Below are positions 16,519-26,229 of a stretch of DNA of 64,000 nucleotides, piece after piece; the first letter of the stretch is position 1; each line of letters starts with the position of its first letter. The stretch comes from Niastella sp. OAS944. GTDB lineage: Bacteria; Bacteroidota; Bacteroidia; Chitinophagales; Chitinophagaceae. Where the stretch lies: assembly GCA_024809215.1 (NCBI GenBank), contig JANUBW010000001.1, positions 1,302,001 to 1,366,000 of the forward strand, in the 5' to 3' direction. The translations under genes were made by a program, and so were the position numbers. The notes beneath the pieces were generated by a model. It had not been told where the DNA came from. It made no database searches and worked only from the letters and a program-made list of their open reading frames with translations.

Positions 16519-17913
16519 TTATTGTTTCACAAACCTTTTTACTACACGCTTATCATTGTTTATTACCATCAGGGTATAAACCCCTGCGGTTAATCGTCGC
16601 ACATCAATACTGTTCGACGTATACCTTGTGGTTAATACTTCTCTGCCTGTTACATCAAGCACCTTAATGGTTGCTCCGGCCAACGGTTGTGAAGTATTGA
16701 ACCGTAATTCATGTGCAACCGGGTTGGGATAAATAAGCAGTTCTTTATTAACAGGCACCTCCGTTGCAGACCTTGCGGTAGCAGCGCTTGCTGCTGATAT
16801 TTTTAACGAAGAAGCTTTATCATTCCATCCATTGGCCACCAGGCAACTATTGTCGGCAGTAAGGGTAAGCACAGTACCGCCGAAATTATCGTCCCAATAC
16901 AATTGCACCTGGTAACCGCTGTTCACTTTTACCGATGAAATATCATCATTCAACACGCCCATGTTCTGTAATTGGTTTAATGTATAATTACCAACACCGA
17001 GAGCAGATACATAGCCGCCATAATTACAATTTTTATACACACTTACTACTCCGGTACCATATGCGAAAGGAAAATCATTACGTGCCTGGTTGAATTGTGT
17101 TTCAAAGGTGGTGGTCCAGCCAAAAGCTGCCGTAGCTAATGGTTTCAGGCTTATCCCGGCAGCGCCACTCCAGAAATGAATGAATTCGCCCCAGTTCATA
17201 TCGCGGCTATAGCTGTTACCGCTTTTAGGAAAATACTGAGCTAAGTATTGAAAGAAACGGTTCAACACCTGCGTGCCGCCATAATTGTGATATATTGGGT
17301 AGAACCAATCGCGGAACCAATGGGTGCCGGCCACCGGAAAATTATCGGTTGTATTTTGCAGTTGGTTATACCAGCGGGTTGCTTCACTTGTTTTGCCCAA
17401 CCCCAGGTATACATCATAAATAAAGATCTCGGCCCATTTGCTATCGCCCCAAATGGGAAATGCGGGCGAACCATGAATGCCTTTGCTGGCGCCTTCTACA
17501 ATATGCGCCACTTCATGTGTGGTTATATCAAGATCGCCACCGGTACCACTTGTCCAGGGGCCGGCGCCTACATCAATTACATTACGGTTGTCGTGGCTGG
17601 CATCGAAATAAGTAGAGGGATGGCCGCCACTGTATTTATTGGTATGAAAAATAGCGAACAGGTGCGGGTCGGTACCAAAGCTGCCATACACATTTTTTGT
17701 ATAACGCCACACATCACCCATATATGTATAAGGCCAGGTAACGGAACTGCTAACATCATTGTCGTAATACACAGCTACATCATTATCAAAGAACTTACGA
17801 TTAAGCAGCTGATTGTGTTCAAACCAATGCTCCTGCCAGGTTGCCGGGGGAGTTTGAGCTAATGCCGTTTGCAGAAGAATGCTTAGAAATAAAGTGTAAA
17901 CGATTTGTTTCAT
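16519..17913 (-). CDS. Secreted HExxH metallopeptidase-like protein with beta-gamma-crystallin and T9SS tail
   Basis: Signal peptide 1-19. The catalytic part (about 20-290) carries THEVAHIVEGASKGIHG with zinc-type His 133, Glu 134 and His 137, and reads like the basic-secretory-protein/M-type gluzincin group. Then comes a beta-gamma-crystallin domain (about 296-385, with NDDISS and NDKASS calcium motifs), and a T9SS type A tail (YPNPVAHEL to KRFVKQ). It should be secreted through T9SS and use Ca-stabilised crystallin modules for stability or attachment. It precedes the GH18-like gene by 11 bp. The third zinc ligand is not certain, so the exact peptidase family is open. Confidence 0.8.
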   Translation of the reverse strand: MKQIVYTLFLSILLQTALAQTPPATWQEHWFEHNQLLNRKFFDNDVAVYYDNDVSSSVTWPYTYMGDVWRYTKNVYGSFGTDPHLFAIFHTNKYSGGHPSTYFDASHDNRNVIDVGAGPWTSGTGGDLDITTHEVAHIVEGASKGIHGSPAFPIWGDSKWAEIFIYDVYLGLGKTSEATRWYNQLQNTTDNFPVAGTHWFRDWFYPIYHNYGGTQVLNRFFQYLAQYFPKSGNSYSRDMNWGEFIHFWSGAAGISLKPLATAAFGWTTTFETQFNQARNDFPFAYGTGVVSVYKNCNYGGYVSALGVGNYTLNQLQNMGVLNDDISSVKVNSGYQVQLYWDDNFGGTVLTLTADNSCLVANGWNDKASSLKISAASAATARSATEVPVNKELLIYPNPVAHELRFNTSQPLAGATIKVLDVTGREVLTTRYTSNSIDVRRLTAGVYTLMVINNDKRVVKRFVKQ

Positions 17914-18215
17914 AGTTAAAGTTTATTAGTTATTGAGTTGTTCAGTTTGGTAGTGCAATACAAACCCGTTTCGGTGCTTTGTGCTTTGAGTGAAAGCAAA
18001 AGATCACCGATGCTCCTTTTACAGGAACAGCATACTTTTCCTATTCAATAAATTGATCTGAGTGGTACAAATAGCCTTTACAGGGAGTGGGCCTTTCTGA
18101 TTTTTACTTGTGCGTTATGACAATACTAATTTACCTTGTTTAGCAAGTACGGGCCAATAAAAAGGTTGCCCCGGTGGGAAATATTTTTATTCACATAAGT
18201 TCCTTCGTATATATC
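17914..18215. other. Intergenic spacer, nothing distinct
   Basis: Between the secreted metallopeptidase gene and the 3' end of preA. No reading frame, repeat or clean terminator was seen. Confidence 0.5.
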
Positions 18216-19484
18216 TTAGTGATCGTTCAATGGCAGGCCGCGTTTTTGAAACTCTAACCAGTTTACATAATCGGGTCCTTTGCGTTGCTCAACCATGGTA
18301 ATGCAATCATCAACCGGACAAATAAGCTTGCATAAATTACAACCTACACATTCATCTTCTTTAATGGTATATGTATTGTATGGCTTACCATAAATGAGGT
18401 TGATCGATTGATGCGATCCATCTTCACAGGCAATATAACACAGCCCGCAGTGGATACATTTTGTTTGATCTATATTGGCAACAATATGATAATTAATATC
18501 CAGTTCTTCCCAATGCGTAAGATGCGGCACCGATTTACCTATAAAATCATCGATGGCCTTAAATCCTTTTTCATCCATCCAGTTGTTCAGGCCTTCGCAC
18601 ATATCTTCCACAATCCGAAAACCATGTTTCATTGCTGCCGTACATACCTGTACGGTAGTAGCACCTAAGAGCATAAATTCAACCGCATCTTTCCAGGTAC
18701 TTACACCACCAATACCCGATACCGGTACTTTAGCTGTAACGGGGTCCTGACTAATAGTAGCCAGCATTTTTAGCGCAATGGGTTTTACGGCCGGACCGCA
18801 ATAGCCGCCAAATACAGATTTACCCGCCACGTATGGATTAGGAACAAAGGTATCGAGGTCGATACCTGTAACCGATTGTATGGTATTTATTAATGAAAGG
18901 GCATTGGAGCCGGCTTCAACAGCAGCCTTACCAGTTGGCACCACCGAATGTACATTGGGTGTAAGTTTGGTAATAACAGGAATGGTTGCTTTTTCCATAA
19001 CCCATTCCACTACCAGGCGGGCTATTTCAGGGTCCTGCCCTACCACTGCCCCCATACCGCGTTCGGTCATTCCGTGCGGACAACCGAAATTCAGTTCCAG
19101 CCCATGTGCACCGGTATCTTCTACCTGCGCTATAAGCTCATGCCATTTCTCGCGGGTATTATCGGCCATCAGCGAAACGATCATGGCTCTATCGGGGAAT
19201 AACTTAATACACTCTTTTATTTCGCGCAGGTTAAGTTCCAATGGCCGGTCGCTGATGAGTTCAATATTATTAAGCCCCATTACCTTGGAGCCATTATAGT
19301 TCACAGCAGAATAACGGCTCGATACATTCTTCACCTGGCTACCCAATGTTTTCCATACCACTCCACCCCAGCCGGCTTCAAAGGCCCGCAGCACATTGAT
19401 CTTTTTATCGGTTGGCGGGGCACTTGCCAGCCAAAACGGATTTGGTGATTTTATGCCGAGGAAGTTCGCAGATATATCTGCCAT
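18216..19484 (-). CDS. preA: Dihydropyrimidine dehydrogenase, catalytic subunit PreA
   Basis: A 422-residue protein with an N-terminal dihydroorotate-dehydrogenase-like FMN barrel (about 1-320; LELNFGCPHGM, PVSGIGGVSTWKDA) and a C-terminal 2[4Fe-4S] ferredoxin domain (cysteines at about 343-353, CIHCGLC...C, and 379-389, CVGCNLC...CP). With PreT it reduces uracil and thymine to their 5,6-dihydro forms using NAD(P)H, in the cytoplasm. It is the last gene of the minus-strand pyrimidine set, 23 bp after preT. The length and domain order match the E. coli PreA type. The fused eukaryotic DPYD arrangement is split here in the usual bacterial way. Confidence 0.95.
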   Translation of the reverse strand: MADISANFLGIKSPNPFWLASAPPTDKKINVLRAFEAGWGGVVWKTLGSQVKNVSSRYSAVNYNGSKVMGLNNIELISDRPLELNLREIKECIKLFPDRAMIVSLMADNTREKWHELIAQVEDTGAHGLELNFGCPHGMTERGMGAVVGQDPEIARLVVEWVMEKATIPVITKLTPNVHSVVPTGKAAVEAGSNALSLINTIQSVTGIDLDTFVPNPYVAGKSVFGGYCGPAVKPIALKMLATISQDPVTAKVPVSGIGGVSTWKDAVEFMLLGATTVQVCTAAMKHGFRIVEDMCEGLNNWMDEKGFKAIDDFIGKSVPHLTHWEELDINYHIVANIDQTKCIHCGLCYIACEDGSHQSINLIYGKPYNTYTIKEDECVGCNLCKLICPVDDCITMVEQRKGPDYVNWLEFQKRGLPLNDH

Positions 19485-19507
19485 AAAAAAGTTTTTAGTT
19501 GCTACGT

Positions 19508-20848
19508 TTATAAACCTAAATATTTAAGAATAGAAGCCGCACTATCCTTACCTGCCTGTACAGCATCAACAACTTCTTTTCCACCATTCACACAATCGCC
19601 GCCGGCAAAAACACCGGCTATATTGGTAGCGCCATCCTTTTGCGCAACGATCTTTCCATTTGAATGCTGCAGTTGGCTGTTGTTTACCAATTCAGAAAAA
19701 GGAATTTGTCCGGCCGCTTTTATCACCATATCAACATCCAATGTAAACGTCTCCCCTGTTTCTATGGGCGACCGGCGACCGCTCACATCTGGTTCGCCCA
19801 ATTGCATCAGGTTGCATACAAGATGTGTTACTTTTCCATTTGCACCATTTAATACTGCCGGCGCCGCCAGCCAAATAACGCGGCACCCATCCAGTTTGGC
19901 AATATTCAATTCTTCTTCAGTACAAGGCATTTCTTCCTGTGTTCTACGATACACCAGGGTAACGTCTTTGGCGCCTAAGCGTTTGGCTTGTGTGGCGGCA
20001 TCGATGGCCGTCATACCCATTCCTATTACCACTACCTTATCACCTACAGGCACCTCTTCGTATACACCGGCACGTATGTTATAAATGAATTTAATGGCAT
20101 CCACAACACCCATTAGTTCTTCACCCTGAATATCCAGTTGCCGGGCCAGCCCAACACCAAACCCCAGGAATACCGCATCATAATTATTCTTCAATTCCTG
20201 GAGAGATATATTCTTACCCAACTCCTGGTTGTATTTAATATCAATGCCACCCAGCGATGTTATGTAATTCACTTCATCTTCACAAAACCGCGGTGTTACC
20301 TTGTAAGCAGCAATACCATATGTCATTAAACCACCGCCCTTGCTTTCTTTTTCATAAATAGTTACATCAACACCTTCGCGGCTTAATACATGCGCACAAC
20401 TCAATCCGGCCGGCCCTGCTCCTACTATTGCCACACGTTTACCAATTGAAGGCTTGCGCTCAAACAGCTTCCACTTCTTTTCCATAGCCTGTTCGGTTGA
20501 ATAGCGCTGCAGGCGGGCAATAGGTATGGGTGGTTCTTCCAACAAATTATATACACAGGCGCCTTCGCATAATTTCTCAACCGGACAAACCCGCGAACAA
20601 CCAGCCCCCATAATGTTAGAAACAAAAATAGTGTGTGCCGATCCTTTTACATTATCTGTACTGATCTGCTTGATGAACTTGGGTATGTTTATGCTGGTAG
20701 GACAACTTTTAGTACAGGGGGCGTCATAACAAAACAAACAACGATTGGCTTCAACCAGCGCCGATTCTCTACTATCGAACGGTGGGTGAATATCGCTGAA
20801 ATTTTGATCGTATTGTTCAGCCGTTAACCGGTTGTTTTTGATAGACAT
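19508..20848 (-). CDS. preT: Dihydropyrimidine dehydrogenase, electron-transfer subunit PreT
   Basis: A 446-residue GltD-like flavoprotein. The N-terminus has the [4Fe-4S]-type cysteine set (C37LFC40, C45, C49 and CSRVCPVEKLCEGAC near 80-95), then an FAD-binding GAGPAGLSCA and an NAD(P)H-binding GMGMTAIDAA. It passes electrons from NAD(P)H to PreA for reduction of uracil or thymine. It lies directly upstream of preA. A degenerate repeat (20887-21003) separates it from the beta-ureidopropionase gene. The assignment rests on the family plus preA adjacency; in isolation it could be read as glutamate synthase small subunit. Confidence 0.95.
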   Translation of the reverse strand: MSIKNNRLTAEQYDQNFSDIHPPFDSRESALVEANRCLFCYDAPCTKSCPTSINIPKFIKQISTDNVKGSAHTIFVSNIMGAGCSRVCPVEKLCEGACVYNLLEEPPIPIARLQRYSTEQAMEKKWKLFERKPSIGKRVAIVGAGPAGLSCAHVLSREGVDVTIYEKESKGGGLMTYGIAAYKVTPRFCEDEVNYITSLGGIDIKYNQELGKNISLQELKNNYDAVFLGFGVGLARQLDIQGEELMGVVDAIKFIYNIRAGVYEEVPVGDKVVVIGMGMTAIDAATQAKRLGAKDVTLVYRRTQEEMPCTEEELNIAKLDGCRVIWLAAPAVLNGANGKVTHLVCNLMQLGEPDVSGRRSPIETGETFTLDVDMVIKAAGQIPFSELVNNSQLQHSNGKIVAQKDGATNIAGVFAGGDCVNGGKEVVDAVQAGKDSAASILKYLGL

Positions 20849-20886
20849 GTTTTATTCCAGATTTCAGTTTCAATTTCGGGTCGCAA

Positions 20887-21003
20887 GATTCAGGTTGCAG
20901 GTTACAAGTTTCAGGTTTCAGGGGTTCCGATAATCGCAAAACCCGATACCTTTCAGCCCGCCGCACTTAGCGCCCTGCAACATGCAACCTGCAACTTGTA
21001 ACA
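20887..21003. repeat. Facing GGTTGCAGGTTACAAG repeats
   Basis: Words CAGGTTG, CAGGTTA, CAAGTTT and CAGGTTT at 20891-20921 face CATGCAACCTGCAACTTGTAAC at 20981-21002. It lies inside the pyrimidine gene set between preT and the beta-ureidopropionase gene. Confidence 0.65.
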
Positions 21004-21009
21004 GTATCA

Positions 21010-21876
21010 TTATAACTCAACCAACTTCCCATATGTCTCAGGTCTCCTGTCTCTGTAAAACTGCCAAATACTCCTTACCTCTTCAATCATGTCGAGATTA
21101 AACTCGGCCACCAGCAGTTCATCATTATCTTCTGAAGCCTGCGCAAATATTTGTCCGCGCGGATCAACAAAATAACTGGAACCATAAAACTTACCCAGGT
21201 TCCAGGGCTTCTCCTCACCTACACGATTTATACAACCCATAAAATATCCATTTGCAGCAGCATGAGCCGGTTGCTCCAGCTTCCATAGGTATTGCGATAA
21301 ACCTGCAACGGTGGCAGAGGGATTATAAACGATCTCTGCACCATTCAAACCCAGTACTCTGGCCCCATCGGGAAAATGCCGGTCATAACAGATATACACA
21401 CCTATTTTTGCATATTTGGTTTGAAAGACGGGATAACCCAAATTACCTGGTTTAAAGAAAAACTTCTCCCAAAAGCCCGATGTATGTGGTATATGGTTCT
21501 TACGGTATTTTCCAAGATAGGTTCCGTCGGCGTCTATCACAGCTGCGGTATTATATAACACACCGGCCTGTTCCTTTTCATATACAGGAACAATCATCAC
21601 CATATTGTATTTTTTAGCGTATTCAGCCATACGTTCCGTTGTTGGCCCCGGTACTGTTTCAGCCGATTCGTACCAGGCCCTATCCTGGCCCGGACAGAAA
21701 TACGGCGTATTAAAGATCTCCTGCAGGCAAAGTATTTGCACGCCCTGCTCACCAGCCCGTTCAATATATGGAATATGCTTTTGCACCATCGCTTCCTTTA
21801 TCTCTTCTATTGTGCCCTCCCCTTCTGTCTTTGGCAAACTCATTTGTATTAAACCCGATTTTGTTATTCTTGACAT
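21010..21876 (-). CDS. Beta-ureidopropionase (nitrilase superfamily)
   Basis: A 288-residue carbon-nitrogen hydrolase with the full nitrilase triad: Glu 53 (LQEIFN), Lys 126 (YRKNHIP) and Cys 163 (YICYDRHFP). It should hydrolyse N-carbamoyl-beta-alanine (or the 2-methyl form from thymine) to the beta-amino acid, CO2 and ammonia, the third step of the reductive pathway, in the cytoplasm. It sits between the dihydropyrimidinase gene (67 bp) and preT. N-carbamoylputrescine hydrolases look similar; the neighbours decide for the pyrimidine substrate. Confidence 0.9.
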   Translation of the reverse strand: MSRITKSGLIQMSLPKTEGEGTIEEIKEAMVQKHIPYIERAGEQGVQILCLQEIFNTPYFCPGQDRAWYESAETVPGPTTERMAEYAKKYNMVMIVPVYEKEQAGVLYNTAAVIDADGTYLGKYRKNHIPHTSGFWEKFFFKPGNLGYPVFQTKYAKIGVYICYDRHFPDGARVLGLNGAEIVYNPSATVAGLSQYLWKLEQPAHAAANGYFMGCINRVGEEKPWNLGKFYGSSYFVDPRGQIFAQASEDNDELLVAEFNLDMIEEVRSIWQFYRDRRPETYGKLVEL

Positions 21877-21942
21877 AGGTTTTGGTATTGAGTTTTTGTA
21901 TTTTATTTGGTTCTTGGATCTTATGATTTGAGATTTTTGGTA

Positions 21943-23325
21943 TTATATTTTTTGTTGAACTTTGTTACGCTTAATGAATTTCCCATATCCTTTCTCAATA
22001 AAACACTGTTCATTATCTATTGCAACTTTTCCGCGCAGCACAACTGTTTTTACTTTTCCGGTAATGGGCCAGCCTTCATACGCCGAATAATCAACATTCA
22101 TATGATGCGTAGCGGCCGACAGCTCATGTTCTTCATTGGGATCAAAGATCACGATATCGGCATCGCTGCCCGGCGCCAGTGTTCCCTTGCGGGGAAACAT
22201 GCCAAATATTTTTGCGGGGTTGGTACAGGCTACTTCTACATACTTATTCAAACTGATCTTTCCCTTATGCACACCCTCACTGAATAATAACTCCATCCGG
22301 TTCTCAATAGCCGGATGCCCGTTGGGAATTTTTGAAAAATCATCTTTACCCATCAGCTTTTGCTCCCACTTAAACGGACAATGGTCTGTTGCCACTACCT
22401 GCACCAGACCCTGGTTAATGCCGGCCCATAATGTTTCCTGATCTTTTGGCTGACGTAACGGCGGGCTCATCACCCATTTAGCGCCATCAAAATCTTTTTC
22501 ATATAAAGAGGCGTCGAGGATCAGGTATTGAATACAGGTTTCAACAAACACTTTCTGATTGCGCCGGGTTGCATTACGCACCGCATTCAGCGCGCCTTCA
22601 CAGGTAAGGTGTACTATATAACCGGGGCAACCGGTGTACCAGGTCATATCAACAAATCGCTCTGAAGCTTCGGCCTCCGTTATCTCGGGCTGCGACAAAT
22701 AATGATACAAAGGCGATAATTTCTTTTCGGCACGATGTTTTGCTACCAGGTAATCGATCATATCGCCATTGGTGGCGTGTACATTTATCAGACCGCCATT
22801 TGCCTTTACTTCTTCCATAAGGCCAATCATTTGCCGGTCGTCGATCATCAGCGCGCCTTTATATGCCATAAAGGTTTTAAAGGAAACAATGCCTTCCTGC
22901 TCTATCATCTTTTTTATTTCGGCACGCGTGTTATCATTAAAATCGGTGACAGCCATATGAAAGCTGTAATCACCTACACAGTTATTGTCACTTCGTGAGC
23001 GCCATTCATCCAGGGCACTCTGCAATGAATTACCCTGCTTTTGCAGAATAAAATCAATGACCATAGTGGTGCCGCCAAACAAAGCAGCGCGGGTGCCTGT
23101 TTCGTAATTGTCGCTTGAGAATGTGCCCATAAATGGCATATCGAGGTGCACATGGGGGTCAATACCACCCGGGAAAACCAGTTTGCCCGAAGCATCTATT
23201 TCAGTTTCTGCTTCTACGTTCAGGTTTTTTCCTATAGTCTGTATGGTTTCACCTTCCACATAAATATCGGCAGTGAAATCGGCGTCGGCAGTTATGATCC
23301 GTCCGTTTTTAATCAATAGCGACAT
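21943..23325 (-). CDS. Dihydropyrimidinase (hydantoinase family)
   Basis: A 460-residue amidohydrolase. Metal-binding His 58 and His 60 (GGIDPHVHLD), the carboxylated Lys 150 (SFKTFMAYKG) and a late ATDHCPF Asp/His motif are all present, as in zinc dihydropyrimidinases. It opens dihydrouracil or dihydrothymine to N-carbamoyl-beta-amino acids, step two of the pathway. Its start overlaps the 3' end of the permease gene by 17 bp, so translation is probably coupled. An allantoinase or hydantoinase role is the alternative, but a separate allantoinase is encoded at 41445 and the length and motifs here fit dihydropyrimidinase. Confidence 0.93.
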   Translation of the reverse strand: MSLLIKNGRIITADADFTADIYVEGETIQTIGKNLNVEAETEIDASGKLVFPGGIDPHVHLDMPFMGTFSSDNYETGTRAALFGGTTMVIDFILQKQGNSLQSALDEWRSRSDNNCVGDYSFHMAVTDFNDNTRAEIKKMIEQEGIVSFKTFMAYKGALMIDDRQMIGLMEEVKANGGLINVHATNGDMIDYLVAKHRAEKKLSPLYHYLSQPEITEAEASERFVDMTWYTGCPGYIVHLTCEGALNAVRNATRRNQKVFVETCIQYLILDASLYEKDFDGAKWVMSPPLRQPKDQETLWAGINQGLVQVVATDHCPFKWEQKLMGKDDFSKIPNGHPAIENRMELLFSEGVHKGKISLNKYVEVACTNPAKIFGMFPRKGTLAPGSDADIVIFDPNEEHELSAATHHMNVDYSAYEGWPITGKVKTVVLRGKVAIDNEQCFIEKGYGKFIKRNKVQQKI

Positions 23326-24799
23326 GAAATGTTTCTTCTTTTGCAGTGAGAGAATCAGATACCAGCGGCTTATACTTACGCATCATGAGCAGGTAAGTAA
23401 ATCCGGAAATAAAGAAGCCAACAAACCAGGCATAGTTATATAAATGTGAGATCCAGCCAGGCACACTATCTGCCGGCATCACTTTAATAGTAGTGAGAAA
23501 ACCCGGAATATTAGGCACTATGCCTAACAACAAGGCAATGATGGCGCGATAATTAAAGCCGTTCTTAAAAGTGTATTGCCCGCTTACCTTATACAGATCG
23601 GCAGTTGAAAGTTGTTGCTTGCGAATAAAATAATAATCGGCGATCATAATACCACCAACCGGGCCTAACAAACTTGAATAAGCAATAAGCCATGTAAAAA
23701 TATAACCCGTAGGATCGGCGATCAGCTTCCAGGGAAAAATGAGTATTCCTAATACGCCGGTTATATAACCACCTTTGCGAAACGAGATCTTGGAAGGCGC
23801 CAGGTTGGCAAAATCATTGGCCGGACTAACAATATTTGCAGCAATATTAGTAGCAAGTGTTGAAATAGCCACAGCGATCATGGCCAGGCTTACAAGAATT
23901 TTATTCTCGAACCTGCCGGCCAGTACAACAGGGTCCCAAATGGTATTGCCATAAATAATAGTTGTGGCCGATGTAACCACCACGCCAATAAACGCAAAAA
24001 GCGTCATAGAGGGTGGCAAGCCAATGGCCTGACCTTTTATTTGCGCCTGCTGGCTTTTGGCATAGCGGGTAAAATCAGGAATATTAAGCGAAAGGGTTGC
24101 CCAAAACCCAACCATTCCCGTTAGTGCCGGAAAGAAAAAATCAGCGAACTGTGCCGCCGTAGTAAACCTGGATGGTTGTTGTAGAATAGGGCCTAATCCA
24201 TTGGATGCATTAATAGCCCAAAATAATAAAGCTAATGCGGCCACGGGTAAAAAGATGGCTTTGAACACCAACAGTTTTCTAATGCTTTCAACACCTAAAT
24301 AAACAATGAACATATTCAAAGCCCAGAAACCTAAAAAGCATATGAATGGTACAGCCTGTGGGAATAAGGCGGACGCATCAATTTCAGGCAACGAAGGACT
24401 CCATACCCTTATCATCTGGTATATCGCTGCACCGCCTATCCAGGTTTGAATACCAAACCATCCACAGGCTACAATTGCCCGCAGTATTGCGGGAATATTA
24501 GCACCACGTACGCCAAAACTGGCACGGGCAAAAACGGGAAAGGGAATACCATACTTCGCACCGGCATGTCCGTTAAGGATCATCGGTATCAATACAATGG
24601 TATTTCCTAAAAATATGGTGAGAATGGCCTGCCACCAATTCATACCACCGCCTATAAGCGAACTGGCCAGCATATACGTAGGAATACAAAGGCTCATGCT
24701 GATCCATAGCGCGGCATAGTTCCAGGTATTCCATTTTCGGTTGGTTACCGGAACAGGGGCAAGGTCTTCACTGTATAGCGACTTATTATTCATATCCAT
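23309..24799 (-). CDS. NCS1-family nucleobase/hydantoin permease
   Basis: A membrane protein of about 496 residues with about 12 segments and NCS1 signatures (LYSEDLAPVP, NYAALWISMSLCIPTYMLASS, GIPFPVFARASFGVRG). It likely imports uracil, thymine, their dihydro forms or a hydantoin by cation symport. I start at ATG 24797-24799 (MDMNNKSLYSEDL), the conserved family start; another ATG at 24880 overlaps the aminotransferase stop (ATGA) and would add 27 residues that do not look like the family. The gene lies between the aminotransferase and dihydropyrimidinase genes, pointing to a pyrimidine substrate; allantoin is the alternative. Confidence 0.88.
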   Translation of the reverse strand: MDMNNKSLYSEDLAPVPVTNRKWNTWNYAALWISMSLCIPTYMLASSLIGGGMNWWQAILTIFLGNTIVLIPMILNGHAGAKYGIPFPVFARASFGVRGANIPAILRAIVACGWFGIQTWIGGAAIYQMIRVWSPSLPEIDASALFPQAVPFICFLGFWALNMFIVYLGVESIRKLLVFKAIFLPVAALALLFWAINASNGLGPILQQPSRFTTAAQFADFFFPALTGMVGFWATLSLNIPDFTRYAKSQQAQIKGQAIGLPPSMTLFAFIGVVVTSATTIIYGNTIWDPVVLAGRFENKILVSLAMIAVAISTLATNIAANIVSPANDFANLAPSKISFRKGGYITGVLGILIFPWKLIADPTGYIFTWLIAYSSLLGPVGGIMIADYYFIRKQQLSTADLYKVSGQYTFKNGFNYRAIIALLLGIVPNIPGFLTTIKVMPADSVPGWISHLYNYAWFVGFFISGFTYLLMMRKYKPLVSDSLTAKEETFHVAID

Positions 24800-24876
24800 A
24801 ATGTGGTTATTCCATATGGCAATAGCTGCTAGGTTCAGGAAAGCTTGGGGACGGAGTAAAAGGGCAGGTACGTTCT

Positions 24877-26229
24877 TCAATTTACGAATTCATCGGCAAT
24901 TGCAATAGCCTCACTTATTATGGCCAGCCCTTCATCAACTTCTTCTTTTGTAATACTTAATGGTGGAGCAAGGAAAATATAGTTCCAGCGAACAAAGGTG
25001 TATAGCCCCAATTCCTTCAGTTTCGCCGCCACCTTGTTCATTATAACCATTTCCTCGGGTTTGGCGTTATAGGGCGCCATTGGCTCTTTTGTCGTGCGGT
25101 TCTTCACTAATTCAATACACCCCAGCAAACCGGTATTTCTGAAATCGCCAATACTGGGATGTTTCAATTTCAATTTCGCTACCTGTTCATCAATATAATG
25201 CCCCATAGTGGCGGCATTCTCTAACAAATTTTCATCCTCATATATTTTCAATGTTTCCAGTGCTGCCGCACAGCTTACGGGGTGTGCCGAATATGTTAAA
25301 CCAAGCCACAGCATTCGGTCGTTAAAATGCTCGGCAATGGCATCGCTTACTATCAATGCCCCCAGTGGCAGGTAACCGGCCGTTAAACCTTTGGCTGTAG
25401 CAATAATATCGGGCACCACGCCATGATAATCTACCCCAAACCATTTACCGGTGCGGCCAAAGCCGCTCATTACCTCGTCGGCAATTAGCAGAATATTATA
25501 TTTATCGCACAGCGCCCGTACTTTTTGCAAATAATCGGGCGGGTATTTAATACAACCGGATGTACCGCTTTCGCCTTCCATTATTATTGCAGCAATATTA
25601 CCGGGCCCTTCAAATTCAATAACCCGCTCAATATGGCTTACACATTCGCGACTACACGAAGTGATCTCTTTGCCCCAGGGGCAACGATAGCAATAAGGAT
25701 CTTCTACATGAACAACATTCGGCACCTGTTGCGAATCGGAAGCCAGTTTACGCGGATCGCCGCCGGCTGTCATAGCCCCATAAGAAGCGCCATGAAATGC
25801 ACGATAACGTGCAATGATCTTATACCTGCCGGTATATAAACGAGCGAGCTTGATGGCATTCTCAATAGCAGAAGCGCCGCAAACTGTGAACAGGGTTTTG
25901 TTTAATCCGGCGGGTGTTACCGATGCCAGTTTCTTACCTAACTCACCACGCACTTTGGTAACGCAACTGGGTGTTACATAACTTACCTGTTGCATCTGCT
26001 CCATAACAGCCTGTGTTATTCGTTGGTTGCCATGACCAATGTTCACGTTCATAAGGCCCGACGAGAAATCGATGTATCGCTTGCCATCATGATCATATAA
26101 GTAAACGCCTTTGGCGTATTTAACCGCAATGGGCGCAATACCTTTTTGCTTACTCCATGAAAAGAGGGTGTAATCAAGATTATCCTGAATGATCTCCTGG
26201 GTTTCTGATATGGTCTCAGTGTTTGACAT
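24877..26229 (-). CDS. Class III aminotransferase (beta-alanine transaminase role)
   Basis: A 450-residue PLP enzyme of the omega-amino-acid transaminase group, with Asp 251/Glu 252 (IADEVMSGFGRTG) and the PLP Lys 280 (ATAKGLTAG). It should transfer the amino group of beta-alanine (from uracil) or 3-aminoisobutyrate (from thymine) to pyruvate or 2-oxoglutarate, giving malonate or methylmalonate semialdehyde. The next enzyme, a CoA-acylating semialdehyde dehydrogenase, is encoded just upstream, which strongly supports this. The acceptor cannot be told from sequence. A 341-bp repeat-rich spacer separates the two genes. Confidence 0.88.
   Translation of the reverse strand: MSNTETISETQEIIQDNLDYTLFSWSKQKGIAPIAVKYAKGVYLYDHDGKRYIDFSSGLMNVNIGHGNQRITQAVMEQMQQVSYVTPSCVTKVRGELGKKLASVTPAGLNKTLFTVCGASAIENAIKLARLYTGRYKIIARYRAFHGASYGAMTAGGDPRKLASDSQQVPNVVHVEDPYCYRCPWGKEITSCSRECVSHIERVIEFEGPGNIAAIIMEGESGTSGCIKYPPDYLQKVRALCDKYNILLIADEVMSGFGRTGKWFGVDYHGVVPDIIATAKGLTAGYLPLGALIVSDAIAEHFNDRMLWLGLTYSAHPVSCAAALETLKIYEDENLLENAATMGHYIDEQVAKLKLKHPSIGDFRNTGLLGCIELVKNRTTKEPMAPYNAKPEEMVIMNKVAAKLKELGLYTFVRWNYIFLAPPLSITKEEVDEGLAIISEAIAIADEFVN

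Noticed and set aside
21943..23325. Dihydropyrimidinase as a second allantoinase
   Set aside because: Motifs (SFKTFMAYKG, ATDHCPF) and neighbours fit dihydropyrimidinase; a clear allantoinase lies at 41445.
24800..24880. Start of the NCS1 permease at 24880 overlapping the aminotransferase stop
   Set aside because: The ATGA overlap is attractive, but the 27 added residues do not look like the family N-terminus, which begins near MNNKSLYSEDL.
24877..26229. Aminotransferase as ureidoglycine-glyoxylate transaminase
   Set aside because: It is class III (omega-amino-acid type), not the class V type of that enzyme, and is placed in the pyrimidine set.
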